Shown here piece by piece: positions 42,398-51,194 of a stretch of 64,000 nucleotides of DNA. Made by a program: the position numbers and the translations under genes. Origin of the DNA: Bryobacterales bacterium (GTDB taxonomy: Bacteria; Acidobacteriota; Terriglobia; Bryobacterales; Bryobacteraceae); assembly GCA_020854055.1 (NCBI GenBank), contig JADZGD010000149.1, positions 24,421 through 88,420 of the forward strand, read 5' to 3'. The notes under the pieces were generated by a model. It was not told the DNA's origin. It saw only the letters and a program-made list of their open reading frames with translations, and did not search any database. How positions within the stretch are numbered: the stretch's first letter is position 1; each line of letters starts with the position of its first letter.

Positions 42398-43870
42398 ATG
42401 ATCCAAATCCCGCAATTGGATGAGCAATCTGACGTTCCAATCTATCGCCAACTTTATCAAAATATACGCTATATAATTGAAACTAAACAACTTCGTTCTG
42501 GTGAACGCCTGCCTCCTACTCGACAATTGGCTGCCTTGCTTGGATTGAATCGCACAACCATCTCGGCAGCCTATGAACTGTTGGAGGCCGAAGGGCTAAT
42601 TCGGGGCCACGTTGGCCGGGGGAGCTTTGTGGCGCCGCGCCCGGCCGAATCGGGGCTGCTCAACTGGGATGAGTTGCTGGCTCCGGCGTTTCCGGCGCCG
42701 CCCTCCCCGCCGGCGGCTTCGGCGGGGATCAGTTTTACCAACTCACGGCCGTCAGAGGAGTTGTTTCCACTGGAGGAGTTTCGGGCATCCTGCGCCGAGG
42801 TGGTGGGGGATGACTCGATTGCGGCCGTGCTGCAACTGGGTTCTCCGGCTGGCTATGCGCCCTTGCGGCGGCGGCTGCTGGAGATGGCGCGCCAGGAAGG
42901 GACCGCCCGCCAGGAGGATGACATACTGATTACCAGTGGCTGCCAGCAGGCGTTGGATCTGATCGGGCGGGTGCTGGTACGGACGGGCGAGACCGTGGCG
43001 ATGGAAGACCCGGTGTATCCGGGCCTGAAGAACGTGTTTCTGGCCGCCGGCGCGACGGCAGCGGGGGTCGAGGTGGCCGGCGATGGGTTGCGGCCGGCGG
43101 CGTTGGAAGCGGCAGTGAACCGCGGACGGCCGAAACTGCTGGTAGTAACGCCGAATTTTCAGAACCCGACGGGAACGACGCTGCCGGTGGAGGCGCGCGA
43201 AGAGGTAATCCGGATTACCCGCCACGCCGGCATCCCGATCGTGGAGAACGACATTTACGGCGGCCTGCGGTACGAAGGGCAGAGTCTGCCGACGCTGAAG
43301 CAGTTGGACGGTTCCGGTAATACGATCCTGCTGCGAAGCTTTTCCAAGATCGCTTTCCCGGGGCTGCGGGTGGGTTGGATTCTGGCTCCCAAGCCGGTGA
43401 TCCAGCGCCTGGCCGAGGCCAAGCAGCGGGCGGACCTGCACACCGGACAGTTGTCCCAGGCCGTACTGTTACGATTTCTGGAATCGGGGCGGCTGGAGGC
43501 ACACCGGCAACGGATGGTGGCCGCCGGGGCCGAGAGGCTGCGGGCGGCGCTGGAAGGTTGCGAACGGTTCTTGCCCGCGGGCACGCGATTCACCAGGCCC
43601 GAGGGCGGCATGAACCTGTGGGTGCGGCTGCGCGAGCCACTGGACGCTTCCGAAGTGCTGGCGAAGGCGCTCAGGGAGGGAGTCAGCTATCTGCCCGGAA
43701 AGTATTTCGCGGTAGGTAGGGAAGAGGCGGGGAGTTTACGGCTCAGTTTTGCCGGGTTGAGACCGGAGATGATTCGGGAAGGACTCCGGAAGCTGGGACG
43801 GATTTTCGGCGAGGAGGCCGGGCGGGCGCGGCGGATGCGCGAGCTGGAGACCGCGCCGGCAATGGTTTGA
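42398..43870 (+). CDS. pdxR: MocR/GntR-family regulator with aminotransferase fold, probable PdxR
   Basis: The 490-aa protein has a GntR winged HTH (residues about 11-80: PIYRQLYQNIRYII, GERLPPTRQLAALL) fused to a fold-type I aminotransferase domain. RSFSKIAFPGLRVGWIL contains the PLP Lys. PdxR-type members control pdxST in response to PLP. Its place just before pdxS supports this. The first about 140 nt are strikingly AT-rich compared with the rest (42% against about 77% G+C in a nearby sample). The ATG lies in a divergent spacer with the sulfatase. Confidence 0.87.
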   Translation: MIQIPQLDEQSDVPIYRQLYQNIRYIIETKQLRSGERLPPTRQLAALLGLNRTTISAAYELLEAEGLIRGHVGRGSFVAPRPAESGLLNWDELLAPAFPAPPSPPAASAGISFTNSRPSEELFPLEEFRASCAEVVGDDSIAAVLQLGSPAGYAPLRRRLLEMARQEGTARQEDDILITSGCQQALDLIGRVLVRTGETVAMEDPVYPGLKNVFLAAGATAAGVEVAGDGLRPAALEAAVNRGRPKLLVVTPNFQNPTGTTLPVEAREEVIRITRHAGIPIVENDIYGGLRYEGQSLPTLKQLDGSGNTILLRSFSKIAFPGLRVGWILAPKPVIQRLAEAKQRADLHTGQLSQAVLLRFLESGRLEAHRQRMVAAGAERLRAALEGCERFLPAGTRFTRPEGGMNLWVRLREPLDASEVLAKALREGVSYLPGKYFAVGREEAGSLRLSFAGLRPEMIREGLRKLGRIFGEEAGRARRMRELETAPAMV

Positions 43871-43894
43871 GGTTCGATTTCTTTGGAGGCAGCA

Positions 43895-44779
43895 ATGCAT
43901 TTGGACGAGACATTCCGGATCAAGGTAGGACTGGCGGAGATGCTGAAGGGCGGCGTGATCATGGACGTCACCAACGCCGAACAGGCAGCGATTGCGGAAA
44001 AGGCAGGCGCGGCGGCGGTAATGGCGCTGGAACGGGTGCCGGCCGATATTCGCAAGGAAGGCGGCGTGGCGCGGATGGCGCCGATCAGCAAGATCCGCGA
44101 GATCATGCAAACGGTGAGTATTCCGGTGATGGCCAAGGCGCGCATCGGGCACTTTATGGAGGCGCGGATTCTGGAATCGCTGAAGGTAGACTACATCGAC
44201 GAGAGTGAAGTGCTGACGCCGGCCGATGAAGAGCATCACATCGACAAGCGGGCTTTCAAGGTGCCGTTTGTCTGCGGCGCCAGGAACCTGGGCGAGGCGC
44301 TGCGCCGGATTGGCGAAGGGGCCGCGATGATCCGCACCAAGGGCGAGGCCGGCTCGGGAAACATTGTCGAGGCGGTGCGGCACATGCGGACGATTCAGAA
44401 GGAGATGAAGCAGCTCACCGTGCTGGGCAGGGAAGAGCTGATGGCGGAGGCCAAGAAGCACCAGGCCCCGTATGAGTTGGTTGAATATGTGGCCGAGCAT
44501 GGGAAGTTGCCGGTGCCTAACTTCTCCGCGGGCGGCATCGCCACGCCGGCCGATGCGGCGCTGGTGATGCAGTTGGGAGCTGAGGCGGTATTTGTGGGAT
44601 CGGGAATTTTCAAGTCTTCGGATCCGGAGGCTCGGGCCAAGGCAATTGTCAAGGCGGCAACCTACTTCAATGATCCGGCGAAACTGCTGGAGGCGAGCGA
44701 GGAACTGGGGTTGGCCATGCCGGGCCTGGATGTTTCAAAACTGGCCGAATCAGAGTTGTTGCAGACTCGCGGTTGGTAG
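43895..44779 (+). CDS. pdxS: PLP synthase, lyase subunit PdxS
   Basis: The 294-aa (beta/alpha)8 subunit makes pyridoxal 5'-phosphate from ribose 5-phosphate, glyceraldehyde 3-phosphate and ammonia. KVGLAEMLKGGVIMDVTN is the classic N-terminus; DESEVLTPADEEHHIDK and KARIGHF hold the two catalytic Lys. ATG 43895 is preceded by GGAGGcagca; the upstream TTG (43883) contains the Shine-Dalgarno. pdxT follows 111 bp later and supplies ammonia. Confidence 0.97.
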   Translation: MHLDETFRIKVGLAEMLKGGVIMDVTNAEQAAIAEKAGAAAVMALERVPADIRKEGGVARMAPISKIREIMQTVSIPVMAKARIGHFMEARILESLKVDYIDESEVLTPADEEHHIDKRAFKVPFVCGARNLGEALRRIGEGAAMIRTKGEAGSGNIVEAVRHMRTIQKEMKQLTVLGREELMAEAKKHQAPYELVEYVAEHGKLPVPNFSAGGIATPADAALVMQLGAEAVFVGSGIFKSSDPEARAKAIVKAATYFNDPAKLLEASEELGLAMPGLDVSKLAESELLQTRGW

Positions 44780-44890
44780 GCGGGTTGTGAATGGGGCAAG
44801 GCGGGTACGGGTACTGCGTTTCGTAACGGCGGCGAAATTCACGCGAATCCCCGTTTTGCCCGGTATCCGGGTTTCGAACTGGAAATTGGA

Positions 44891-45469
44891 ATGAAAAAAG
44901 TCGGTGTGCTCGCCCTGCAGGGCGATTTCGAGGCGCATCAGAAGGCGCTTCAGAGAGCCGGGGCCGAGGTCGTGCTGGTTCGCACGGCGGAGCAATTGGA
45001 GAGCGTGAATGGATTGGTGATCCCCGGCGGCGAGAGCACTACCATGCTCAAATTGTTGGACGCGGAGGGTCTGACCGAGCCATTGCGGCGATTCGGCCGG
45101 CACAAGCCGATTTTTGGCACCTGCGCCGGGGCCATTCTGGTGGCGGCAAAGGTTGTGAATCCGGAGCAGGAATCGCTGGGACTGGTGGACATTGAGGTAG
45201 AGCGCAACGCATACGGCAGGCAACTGGACAGCCACGTGACCCGATTGCACGCCGCGGCTCCGCTCGATGGGGATATCGAGGCGGTGTTTATTCGTGCCCC
45301 TGTGATTCTCCATGTGGGGCCGGGCGTGCGGGTGCTGGCGACGCATCGCGATCATCCGGTTCTGGTGGAGCAGGGGCGGCACCTGGTGGCCACTTTTCAT
45401 CCCGAACTGACCACGGATGCCAGCCTCCACAAGCTATTCCTCGATAAAGTGGGGAATGGAAACCGATGA
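44891..45469 (+). CDS. pdxT: PLP synthase glutaminase subunit PdxT
   Basis: The 192-aa class I glutamine amidotransferase subunit provides ammonia to PdxS. GVLALQGDFEAHQ and GGESTTM are family motifs; GTCAGAILVA contains the nucleophilic Cys and TFHPELTTD the catalytic His. It overlaps the next gene by 4 bp (ATGA). There is a 111-bp gap to pdxS without a clear terminator. Confidence 0.96.
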   Translation: MKKVGVLALQGDFEAHQKALQRAGAEVVLVRTAEQLESVNGLVIPGGESTTMLKLLDAEGLTEPLRRFGRHKPIFGTCAGAILVAAKVVNPEQESLGLVDIEVERNAYGRQLDSHVTRLHAAAPLDGDIEAVFIRAPVILHVGPGVRVLATHRDHPVLVEQGRHLVATFHPELTTDASLHKLFLDKVGNGNR

Positions 45470-45870
45470 AGCAGGTGCTGTTTCTGTGCGTGGGAAATTC
45501 ATGCCGGAGCCAGATGGCGGAGGGATTCGCCCGGGTCTACGGCGGTGACGTGCTCAAGGCGGCCAGCGCGGGCCTGGCGCCGGCCATGATCATTTCCCCG
45601 CTCACGCATCAGGTGATGCGCGAAAAGGGTGTGTCGACCGCCGGCCACTTCCCCAAGGATATTAAGCTGCTCGATTTGGAAAAGTTCGATCTGATCGTCA
45701 ACATGAGCGGGCTGCCGTTTCGCGGAACAGCAGAAAAGGTGGAGGACTGGGTGGTACGAGACCCGATCGGCGCCAATGAAGCGGTGTTCCGGCAGGTTCG
45801 CGACGAAATCGAGCAGCGGGTGCAGAAGCTCATCATCCAACTGCGCAAGAAGGCCAAGCGCCGAAGCTAA
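45466..45870 (+). CDS. Low-molecular-weight phosphatase / arsenate-reductase-like protein
   Basis: The 134-aa protein has the Cx5R loop CVGNSCRS (C8...R14) and the acid VVRDPIG. It resembles thioredoxin-coupled ArsC and LMW tyrosine phosphatases. The two relay cysteines expected around residues 80-90 for ArsC are absent. So a phosphatase or a different-reductant arsenate reductase is more likely. It is translationally coupled to pdxT by a 4-bp overlap, hence co-expressed with PLP synthesis. The C-terminus is very basic. Confidence 0.8.
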   Translation: MKQVLFLCVGNSCRSQMAEGFARVYGGDVLKAASAGLAPAMIISPLTHQVMREKGVSTAGHFPKDIKLLDLEKFDLIVNMSGLPFRGTAEKVEDWVVRDPIGANEAVFRQVRDEIEQRVQKLIIQLRKKAKRRS

Positions 45871-46036
45871 GGCGCGGCCGGCTGGCGTGCGGGATTTTCA
45901 GGCAACCCTTGCGTGCCCAGAACCACGGGGTGGGGGAAATTCCACTACCGGCGGCGCGGCCATCGTGCAAATCCAATCTTTTCAGTTATGGTAAGTTTGG
46001 CAGCCGGAGTGTAGTGTTCGTGAACGCGAGGGTCCA

Positions 46037-46165
46037 ATGGCGGTCACGGTACGCACAATCACCCAGCCGGGCAAAACGCGGACGGTTGCGAAAGCCGCGA
46101 AGTCTCCCAAGAAGATCTGCAAAACCTGCGATAGCAAGCGCTGCATCGGGCGGTGCCGGTTTTAG
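46037..46165 (+). CDS. Possible Cys-rich basic micro-protein (42 aa)
   Basis: ATG 46037 opens a 42-codon frame ending at TAG 46165. The C-terminal part reads KKICKTCDSKRCIGRC: four Cys with basic spacing as in a small zinc ribbon. The N-terminus TVRTITQPGKTRTV is basic and flexible. Ribosome-binding site is weak (GAGGG about 5 nt away). It lies in the 393-bp gap between the phosphatase-like gene and the membrane protein. No signal peptide. Rest of that gap holds nothing that I can identify. Confidence 0.45.
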   Translation: MAVTVRTITQPGKTRTVAKAAKSPKKICKTCDSKRCIGRCRF

Positions 46166-46263
46166 CCGGATCCAACCCCCTTAATCACTCTTACCCCTTC
46201 CCTGCCCATCAGGCGTGTGAGACACTTTGAGACTACATCCGGAAGATCAGGAGGAGTCTCGAG

Positions 46264-47505
46264 ATGACCGATGGGCGCGAATGGCCACGGTGGTTCTGGC
46301 TGGCATTTCCGGCAGTGACGATGTCGCTTGGGTGGGGGTTGCGGGGTTACATCGGGGGTGGTCCCCTGGGGGCGATGATCCCCGGGGCGCTGGTGGGGTT
46401 GGCTTTGTGCTTGTTGCTGCGGCGGGAAACCGATGCCGGAACGGTGGCCGCGTTTGCGGCAATCGGCGTGGGGTTCGGCGGCCAGGAGACTTACGGGCAG
46501 ACGGTGGGGTTGAGCTTCAACCTGGAGACGCTTGGCCGGGCGATGCTCGGGTTTGCGATTAAGGGTGGCGCGTGGGGTTTGCTGGGCGGCGCGGCGATAG
46601 GGGCGGCGTTTCTGCGGGAGCGCTACCGGCGGCTGGACCTGCTATTCGCCCTGCTGGCGATGGTGGTGGGCACCTGGATCGGATGGCGGCTGGTGAACGA
46701 CCCTAAGCTGATCTACTTTTCCGATCCGGTGAACAAGCCCCGGGCGGAGCTTTGGGCCGGACTGTGGGTGGGCGGAATCGCATTTCTGGGCTGGTTGCAT
46801 TTGCGCAAAGGGGCGCGGGTTCCGGCATCGCTGGCGGCCTGGGGGGCGCTGGGTGGCGCGGTGGGATTTCCTTTGGGCGCGGCGCTGCAAGTGGTGGGAC
46901 ACAGTTGGAACCTGCCGCTGCAACTGGGCTGGTGGAAGGTGATGGAGTTGACCTTCGGCGCCTGCCTGGGAGCGGCCTTCGGATATGCGGGCTGGCGGTG
47001 GCGGGCGGAACTGGCCCCGCCTCCGGCGGCGCGGCCGGCTCAGAAGCTGTGGTGGTGCCACTTGATTTACGCACTGTTCGCCATCATGTGCCTGATGATT
47101 TCGTCGGCAATGTTCACCAGCCGCTTTGGATACACGATCGCGGGCGCGGTGATGATGGGGCTGGTGCTCTTTCGGGAGGAACTGGGGTGGCATTCGGCCA
47201 TCACGGTGACATGCTGCGCTTTCGCTTATGACTTTCTGAGGAACCGCCCTCAACTGCCGCCGGCGGGTACCTGGACCTTCGTGGTGCTGTTGACTTTGGT
47301 GACGGCGATTCTGGTTTGGCGAAAGCCCAGGGTATGGCCGATGTTCGCGCTGATGACCTGGGCGAGCGTGGGTGTTTCCGTGGTGAAGTCCTACATCCCC
47401 TGGCACTGGGGCCGCCTGGAGATGATGGAAGCGATCTTTGTGGCGATGGGTGTGTTGATCACCCTCTGGGCGCGGCGCGTGTCGAAGCAGGCACGCCCGG
47501 CTTGA
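46264..47505 (+). CDS. Polytopic membrane protein of unknown function (413 aa)
   Basis: The product has around ten to twelve hydrophobic helices, many Gly-rich (LGGAAIGAAFL, GGAVGFPLGAALQVVG). No transport or enzyme motif is visible. A basic/aromatic start and the motif FGGQETYGQTVG are distinctive. GGAG lies before the ATG (AGGAGGAGTC). It is convergent with the M20 peptidase gene, spacing 10 bp. I infer only an inner-membrane location. Confidence 0.75.
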   Translation: MTDGREWPRWFWLAFPAVTMSLGWGLRGYIGGGPLGAMIPGALVGLALCLLLRRETDAGTVAAFAAIGVGFGGQETYGQTVGLSFNLETLGRAMLGFAIKGGAWGLLGGAAIGAAFLRERYRRLDLLFALLAMVVGTWIGWRLVNDPKLIYFSDPVNKPRAELWAGLWVGGIAFLGWLHLRKGARVPASLAAWGALGGAVGFPLGAALQVVGHSWNLPLQLGWWKVMELTFGACLGAAFGYAGWRWRAELAPPPAARPAQKLWWCHLIYALFAIMCLMISSAMFTSRFGYTIAGAVMMGLVLFREELGWHSAITVTCCAFAYDFLRNRPQLPPAGTWTFVVLLTLVTAILVWRKPRVWPMFALMTWASVGVSVVKSYIPWHWGRLEMMEAIFVAMGVLITLWARRVSKQARPA

Positions 47506-47515
47506 GAGGCGGCGC

Positions 47516-48877
47516 TCAGGTGTTTCCGAGCGCCTCCAGATATCCGGCCACGGCTTCGATGCCGCGGTAGAAGTTCGGCAAGTGGAACTTCTCGTTGGGC
47601 GCGTGGAGATTGTCGTCGGGCAGTCCGAAGCCCATGAGCACACTGGGAATTCCCAGGTAACGGTCGAACAGGCCGACGACCGGGATGGAGCCGCCGGAGC
47701 GGATATAGACGGTTTCGCTGCCGAAAGACTGCGCCAGTGAGCGGGCGGCGGCCTGAACGAAGGGATTCTTGGGATCGGTGAGCGACGCTTCGGCGCCGTG
47801 AACCGTCCGGAATTCGGCCGTGCAGCCTTTCGGCGTAGCGGCCTTGACGGCGGCTTTGAGCTGCTCGATCACTTCCGCCGGTTTCTGGTTGGGCACCAGG
47901 CGTGTACTGACCTTGATCACCGCGCGGGCAGGAATCACGGTCTTGGCGCCGTCGCCGGTGAAGCCTCCGCGGATGCCATGGACCTCGAAGGTGGGACGGG
48001 CCCAGGTGCGATCGAAGACCGAGTAGCCTGGCTCGCCGGTGAGTTCCGTGGAGCCCACTTCCTTGACGCGGTACTCCTCTTCGTTGAATGGCAGCCGGGC
48101 CCAGGCGGTCTTTTCTTCTTCGCTGGGGAGCTGGACGGAATCCGTGAAGCCGGGGATGTGGATGCGGCCCTGGCGGTCCTTGAGCGCGCAGATAATCTCG
48201 GCGGCTGCCTGGATGGCGTTGGGCGCGGCGCCGCCATAGACGCCGGAGTGAAGGTCGTGATCGGAGCTTTGGACGTGAATTTCTCCGTAGACGATGCCGC
48301 GGAGTCCGACGCAGATGGTGGGCAGATCGGGAGCGAACATCTCGGTGTCGCAGACGATGGCGCAATCGGATTTGAGGCGGGCGGGACGCTGAGAGACGTA
48401 CTCCTCGATGTGTTCGCCGCCCACCTCCTCCTCGCCCTCAATCAGGAAGCGGACGTTGACGGGGAGTTTGCCGTGGGTGGCGAGATAGCCTTCTACGGCT
48501 TTGATCAGGATATAGGTCTGGCCTTTGTCATCGCTTGAGCCGCGGGCGTAGATGTTGCCGTTTCGCACTTCCGGTTCAAACGGCGGCGAGGTCCACTCGT
48601 CGAGCGGGTCTGGCGGCTGGACGTCGTAGTGACCGTAAAAGAGCAGGGTAGGCTTGCCCGCGGCCTTGAGCCAGTCGGCGTAGACGAGCGGGTTGCGGCC
48701 GGGGCGCTCCAGCAATTCAACGTTGTCCAGGCCGGCTGCGCGGAGTTCGCCGGCTACAAATTCGGCGGCGCGGCGCACGTCGCCGGTGTGTTCGGGCGAG
48801 GTGCTGATGCTGGGGATGCGGAGAAATGTCTTCAGGCCTTCCAGAAATTGTTCGCGGTGTTGTTGGTAATAGTTCAT
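47516..48877 (-). CDS. M20 family metallopeptidase (dipeptidase-like)
   Basis: The 453-aa protein starts MNYYQQHREQFLEGLKTFLRIPSIS. LLFYGHYDVQPPDPLDEW carries the first metal ligands (H, D), SSDDKGQ the Asp and EGEEEVGG the catalytic Glu. A dimerisation (lid) domain lies in the middle, followed by the last His near the C-terminus. It is a cytosolic di- or carboxypeptidase; substrate unknown. ATG 48877 follows AGGAAG. The much longer upstream frame has no similarity. Confidence 0.92.
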   Translation of the reverse strand: MNYYQQHREQFLEGLKTFLRIPSISTSPEHTGDVRRAAEFVAGELRAAGLDNVELLERPGRNPLVYADWLKAAGKPTLLFYGHYDVQPPDPLDEWTSPPFEPEVRNGNIYARGSSDDKGQTYILIKAVEGYLATHGKLPVNVRFLIEGEEEVGGEHIEEYVSQRPARLKSDCAIVCDTEMFAPDLPTICVGLRGIVYGEIHVQSSDHDLHSGVYGGAAPNAIQAAAEIICALKDRQGRIHIPGFTDSVQLPSEEEKTAWARLPFNEEEYRVKEVGSTELTGEPGYSVFDRTWARPTFEVHGIRGGFTGDGAKTVIPARAVIKVSTRLVPNQKPAEVIEQLKAAVKAATPKGCTAEFRTVHGAEASLTDPKNPFVQAAARSLAQSFGSETVYIRSGGSIPVVGLFDRYLGIPSVLMGFGLPDDNLHAPNEKFHLPNFYRGIEAVAGYLEALGNT

Positions 48878-48958
48878 GCCGGGGCGCTTCCTGTGCCGCC
48901 ACGCTACAATTCTAGTCATGTTTGGAGGGAGAGCGGCAGGCGTCCAAGGGCCGGCGGG

Positions 48959-50077
48959 ATGATGGAGACGCTCTCTCTTTCGACTGGCGCGGAACTGGAC
49001 CGGCGGATTGGCGATGTGGCAAACACTCCGGCGGTTGCGCTGCTGTGGCCGGCGGCCGGGAAGCCTTACCTGATTCGTACCACGATGCTGCGGCGCCGGC
49101 TTGTGCGACTGCTGGGGGAGCCGAAGCAGCCCTCGCCACGGCTGAATCTGCGCGGGGTGGTGGAGCGGGTGGAGTACCGGCTGGTGGGCTCGAAGCTGGA
49201 GGCATCGCTGGTCTACTACGAGTGCGCACGGCGGTGCCTGGGTGGGGAGTACCGGAAGCTGATCCGGTTGCGGATGCCTTCCTACGTGAAGCTGATTCTG
49301 GGCGACCCGTTCCCGCGCACGCAAGTTACGGCGCGCATCGGCGGGCCGCGGGGACTCTACTACGGCCCATTCCGCACCCGGGCCAATGCCGAAGCGTTCG
49401 AAAGCCAGGCGCTCGACCTGTTTCAGCTACGGCGCTGCACGGAGACGCTGGCGCCATCTCCTGCGCATCCGGGTTGCGTGTATGGGGAGATGGGGATGTG
49501 TCTGCGGCCTTGCCAGATGGTGGTGGGAGCGGAAGAGTATGCCAGCGAGGCACGGCGGGTGGAGGCGTTTCTGCGGACCGGCGGGCGCTCCATGCTGGCG
49601 ACGATGGAAGCGGCGCGGGATCGGCTCAGCCGGGAGATGATGTTCGAAGACGCGGCGCGGGAGCACAAGCGGCTGGAGAAGCTAAACCAGGTGCTGCGAT
49701 TGCGGGACGAACTGGCGGAGGACATCGGCCGGATGAACGGCGTGGCGCTGACGGCTTCGGTTGAGCGCGAAGCGGTGGAACTGTGGTTTCTGATGGCCGG
49801 GTGCTGGCAGAATCCTATGCGCTTTGCGATTCCGGCGGCGATGGGCAAGCCGGTTTCGCTCGATGCGCGGCTGCGGGAGCAACTGGCCGGCAGGGAGTGG
49901 CGGGAGTGCGGGCAACGCGAGCGGGAAGACCACCTGGCGCTGCTGGTCCGGTGGTTCTACTCGAGCTGGCGCGATGGCGAGTGGATTCGGTTTGAGAACA
50001 TGGAGAAGTTGCCTTATCGCAAGCTGGTGAATGCGATTCACCGGCTGGTGACGGGCGCTCCGCGGCAGAGTGGCTGA
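48959..50077 (+). CDS. Degenerate UvrC-like protein without endonuclease domains
   Basis: The 372-aa protein follows UvrC topology: an N-terminal region aligning with the GIY-YIG domain (residues about 22-50), where GIY reads AVAL and YIG reads YLIR, so the catalytic residues are gone. Next come GLYYGPFRTRANAEA (132-146), the Cys region CVYGEMGMCLRPC (173-185), and a UVR-like helical pair near 212-247 (FEDAAREHKRLEKLNQVL). The C-terminal RNase-H-like nuclease and HhH motifs are absent. It cannot incise like UvrC but could bind UvrB or DNA. ATG 48959 chosen; a divergent start region faces the M20 gene. Confidence 0.7.
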   Translation: MMETLSLSTGAELDRRIGDVANTPAVALLWPAAGKPYLIRTTMLRRRLVRLLGEPKQPSPRLNLRGVVERVEYRLVGSKLEASLVYYECARRCLGGEYRKLIRLRMPSYVKLILGDPFPRTQVTARIGGPRGLYYGPFRTRANAEAFESQALDLFQLRRCTETLAPSPAHPGCVYGEMGMCLRPCQMVVGAEEYASEARRVEAFLRTGGRSMLATMEAARDRLSREMMFEDAAREHKRLEKLNQVLRLRDELAEDIGRMNGVALTASVEREAVELWFLMAGCWQNPMRFAIPAAMGKPVSLDARLREQLAGREWRECGQREREDHLALLVRWFYSSWRDGEWIRFENMEKLPYRKLVNAIHRLVTGAPRQSG

Positions 50078-50120
50078 CGGGATGGTCGCCGCTTGCCGGC
50101 GCGCGGTTTCGCTTCGGCAT

Positions 50121-51194
50121 TCAGCGCCAGCGGAACAGCTTCAGGGCGGCGATAAAGCAGAGCACCATCCAGCCGGTGAGGATGGCCATCTGGGGGGCGA
50201 TTTCGGCGAGCGTGGCTCCGCGCAGCATGTGGGCGCGAAGGGCGTCGATCACGGCGGTGAGCGGCAGCAGGCGGATGAGCGGCTGCACCAGGTCCGGGAA
50301 GCGCTGCGAGGAGAAGAAGACCCCCGAGAGGATCCACATGGGCATCATGACGACGTTCATGATGCCGGAGACGGCTTCGATGGTCTGAACGCGAGAGGCG
50401 ATCAGCAGACCGATGGCGCCGAACGATAGCGAGCCGAGCACGCAGAGCAGGACGAGTACGGAAAGGGAGCCGCGAACGGGGACTCCGAAGGCGCCGGCTC
50501 CAAAGCCGAGCAGCACGCCGACTTCGACCACCAGCAAGAGCAGGCGCGAGAGGACAAACGAGAGCAGATAGTGATGGCGCGGCATGGGCGTGGCCACCAG
50601 GCGCTTCATCAGCTTCTTGCGGCGGGCGTCGACGATGGCGAAACCCATGCCCCAGATGGCGCTGCCCATCAGATTCATGCCGAGCAGGCCGGGGATGAGG
50701 AAGTCGATGTAGCGCGAGCCGGCTTCGTGCACCAGGCGGTCGGTGAGGGGAACCGGATCCCCGCGGCCGGCGGCCTTCTGAATCGAGTCGCCGGCGAGCA
50801 GGCGGGCGGTGCGGCCTTCGGGGTTGTTGTCGTCGTATCGCAGGATGACGCCGCCTTCGGGCGCGGGCTGTGCAAGCAGGGCGACGCGGCCTTCACGCAG
50901 GGCGCTTTCGGCGGCGGCAGGCGGAAGGGTGCGGACGTCCAGTAGTTTGTTGCCGCTTAACGCCTGGGCGAGTGCGGGGGTTGACGCGGCGACCCTCAAC
51001 ACGTCGGCGGGGCGGTTGCGGAAGGCGATGCCGAGGCCGGCGGCGAGCAGGATGGGGAAGACGAAGACCCAGAAGATGGCTTCCGGCTCGCGGATGAATT
51101 CCTTGAAGCGGACGATGGTCAACTGCGCCAGCGGGTGGGCGGCGAAGCCCGCTTGCGGGGTGTTGGCGAGTGTTCTGGCGGCTTCGTTACTCAT
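50121..51194 (-). CDS. ABC-2 type transporter permease (DrrB-like)
   Basis: The 357-aa membrane protein has one N-terminal helix (FWVFVFPILLAAGLGIAF), a large periplasmic domain of about 150 residues, and five C-terminal helices (GMNLMGSAIWGMGFAIV, LLLLVVEVGVLLGFGAGAF, VLVLLCVLGSLSFGAIGLL, and others). ATG 51194 overlaps the ATPase stop by 8 bp. The layout is that of the DrrB/YhhJ-like permeases exporting lipids, drugs or polysaccharide. Confidence 0.87.
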   Translation of the reverse strand: MSNEAARTLANTPQAGFAAHPLAQLTIVRFKEFIREPEAIFWVFVFPILLAAGLGIAFRNRPADVLRVAASTPALAQALSGNKLLDVRTLPPAAAESALREGRVALLAQPAPEGGVILRYDDNNPEGRTARLLAGDSIQKAAGRGDPVPLTDRLVHEAGSRYIDFLIPGLLGMNLMGSAIWGMGFAIVDARRKKLMKRLVATPMPRHHYLLSFVLSRLLLLVVEVGVLLGFGAGAFGVPVRGSLSVLVLLCVLGSLSFGAIGLLIASRVQTIEAVSGIMNVVMMPMWILSGVFFSSQRFPDLVQPLIRLLPLTAVIDALRAHMLRGATLAEIAPQMAILTGWMVLCFIAALKLFRWR

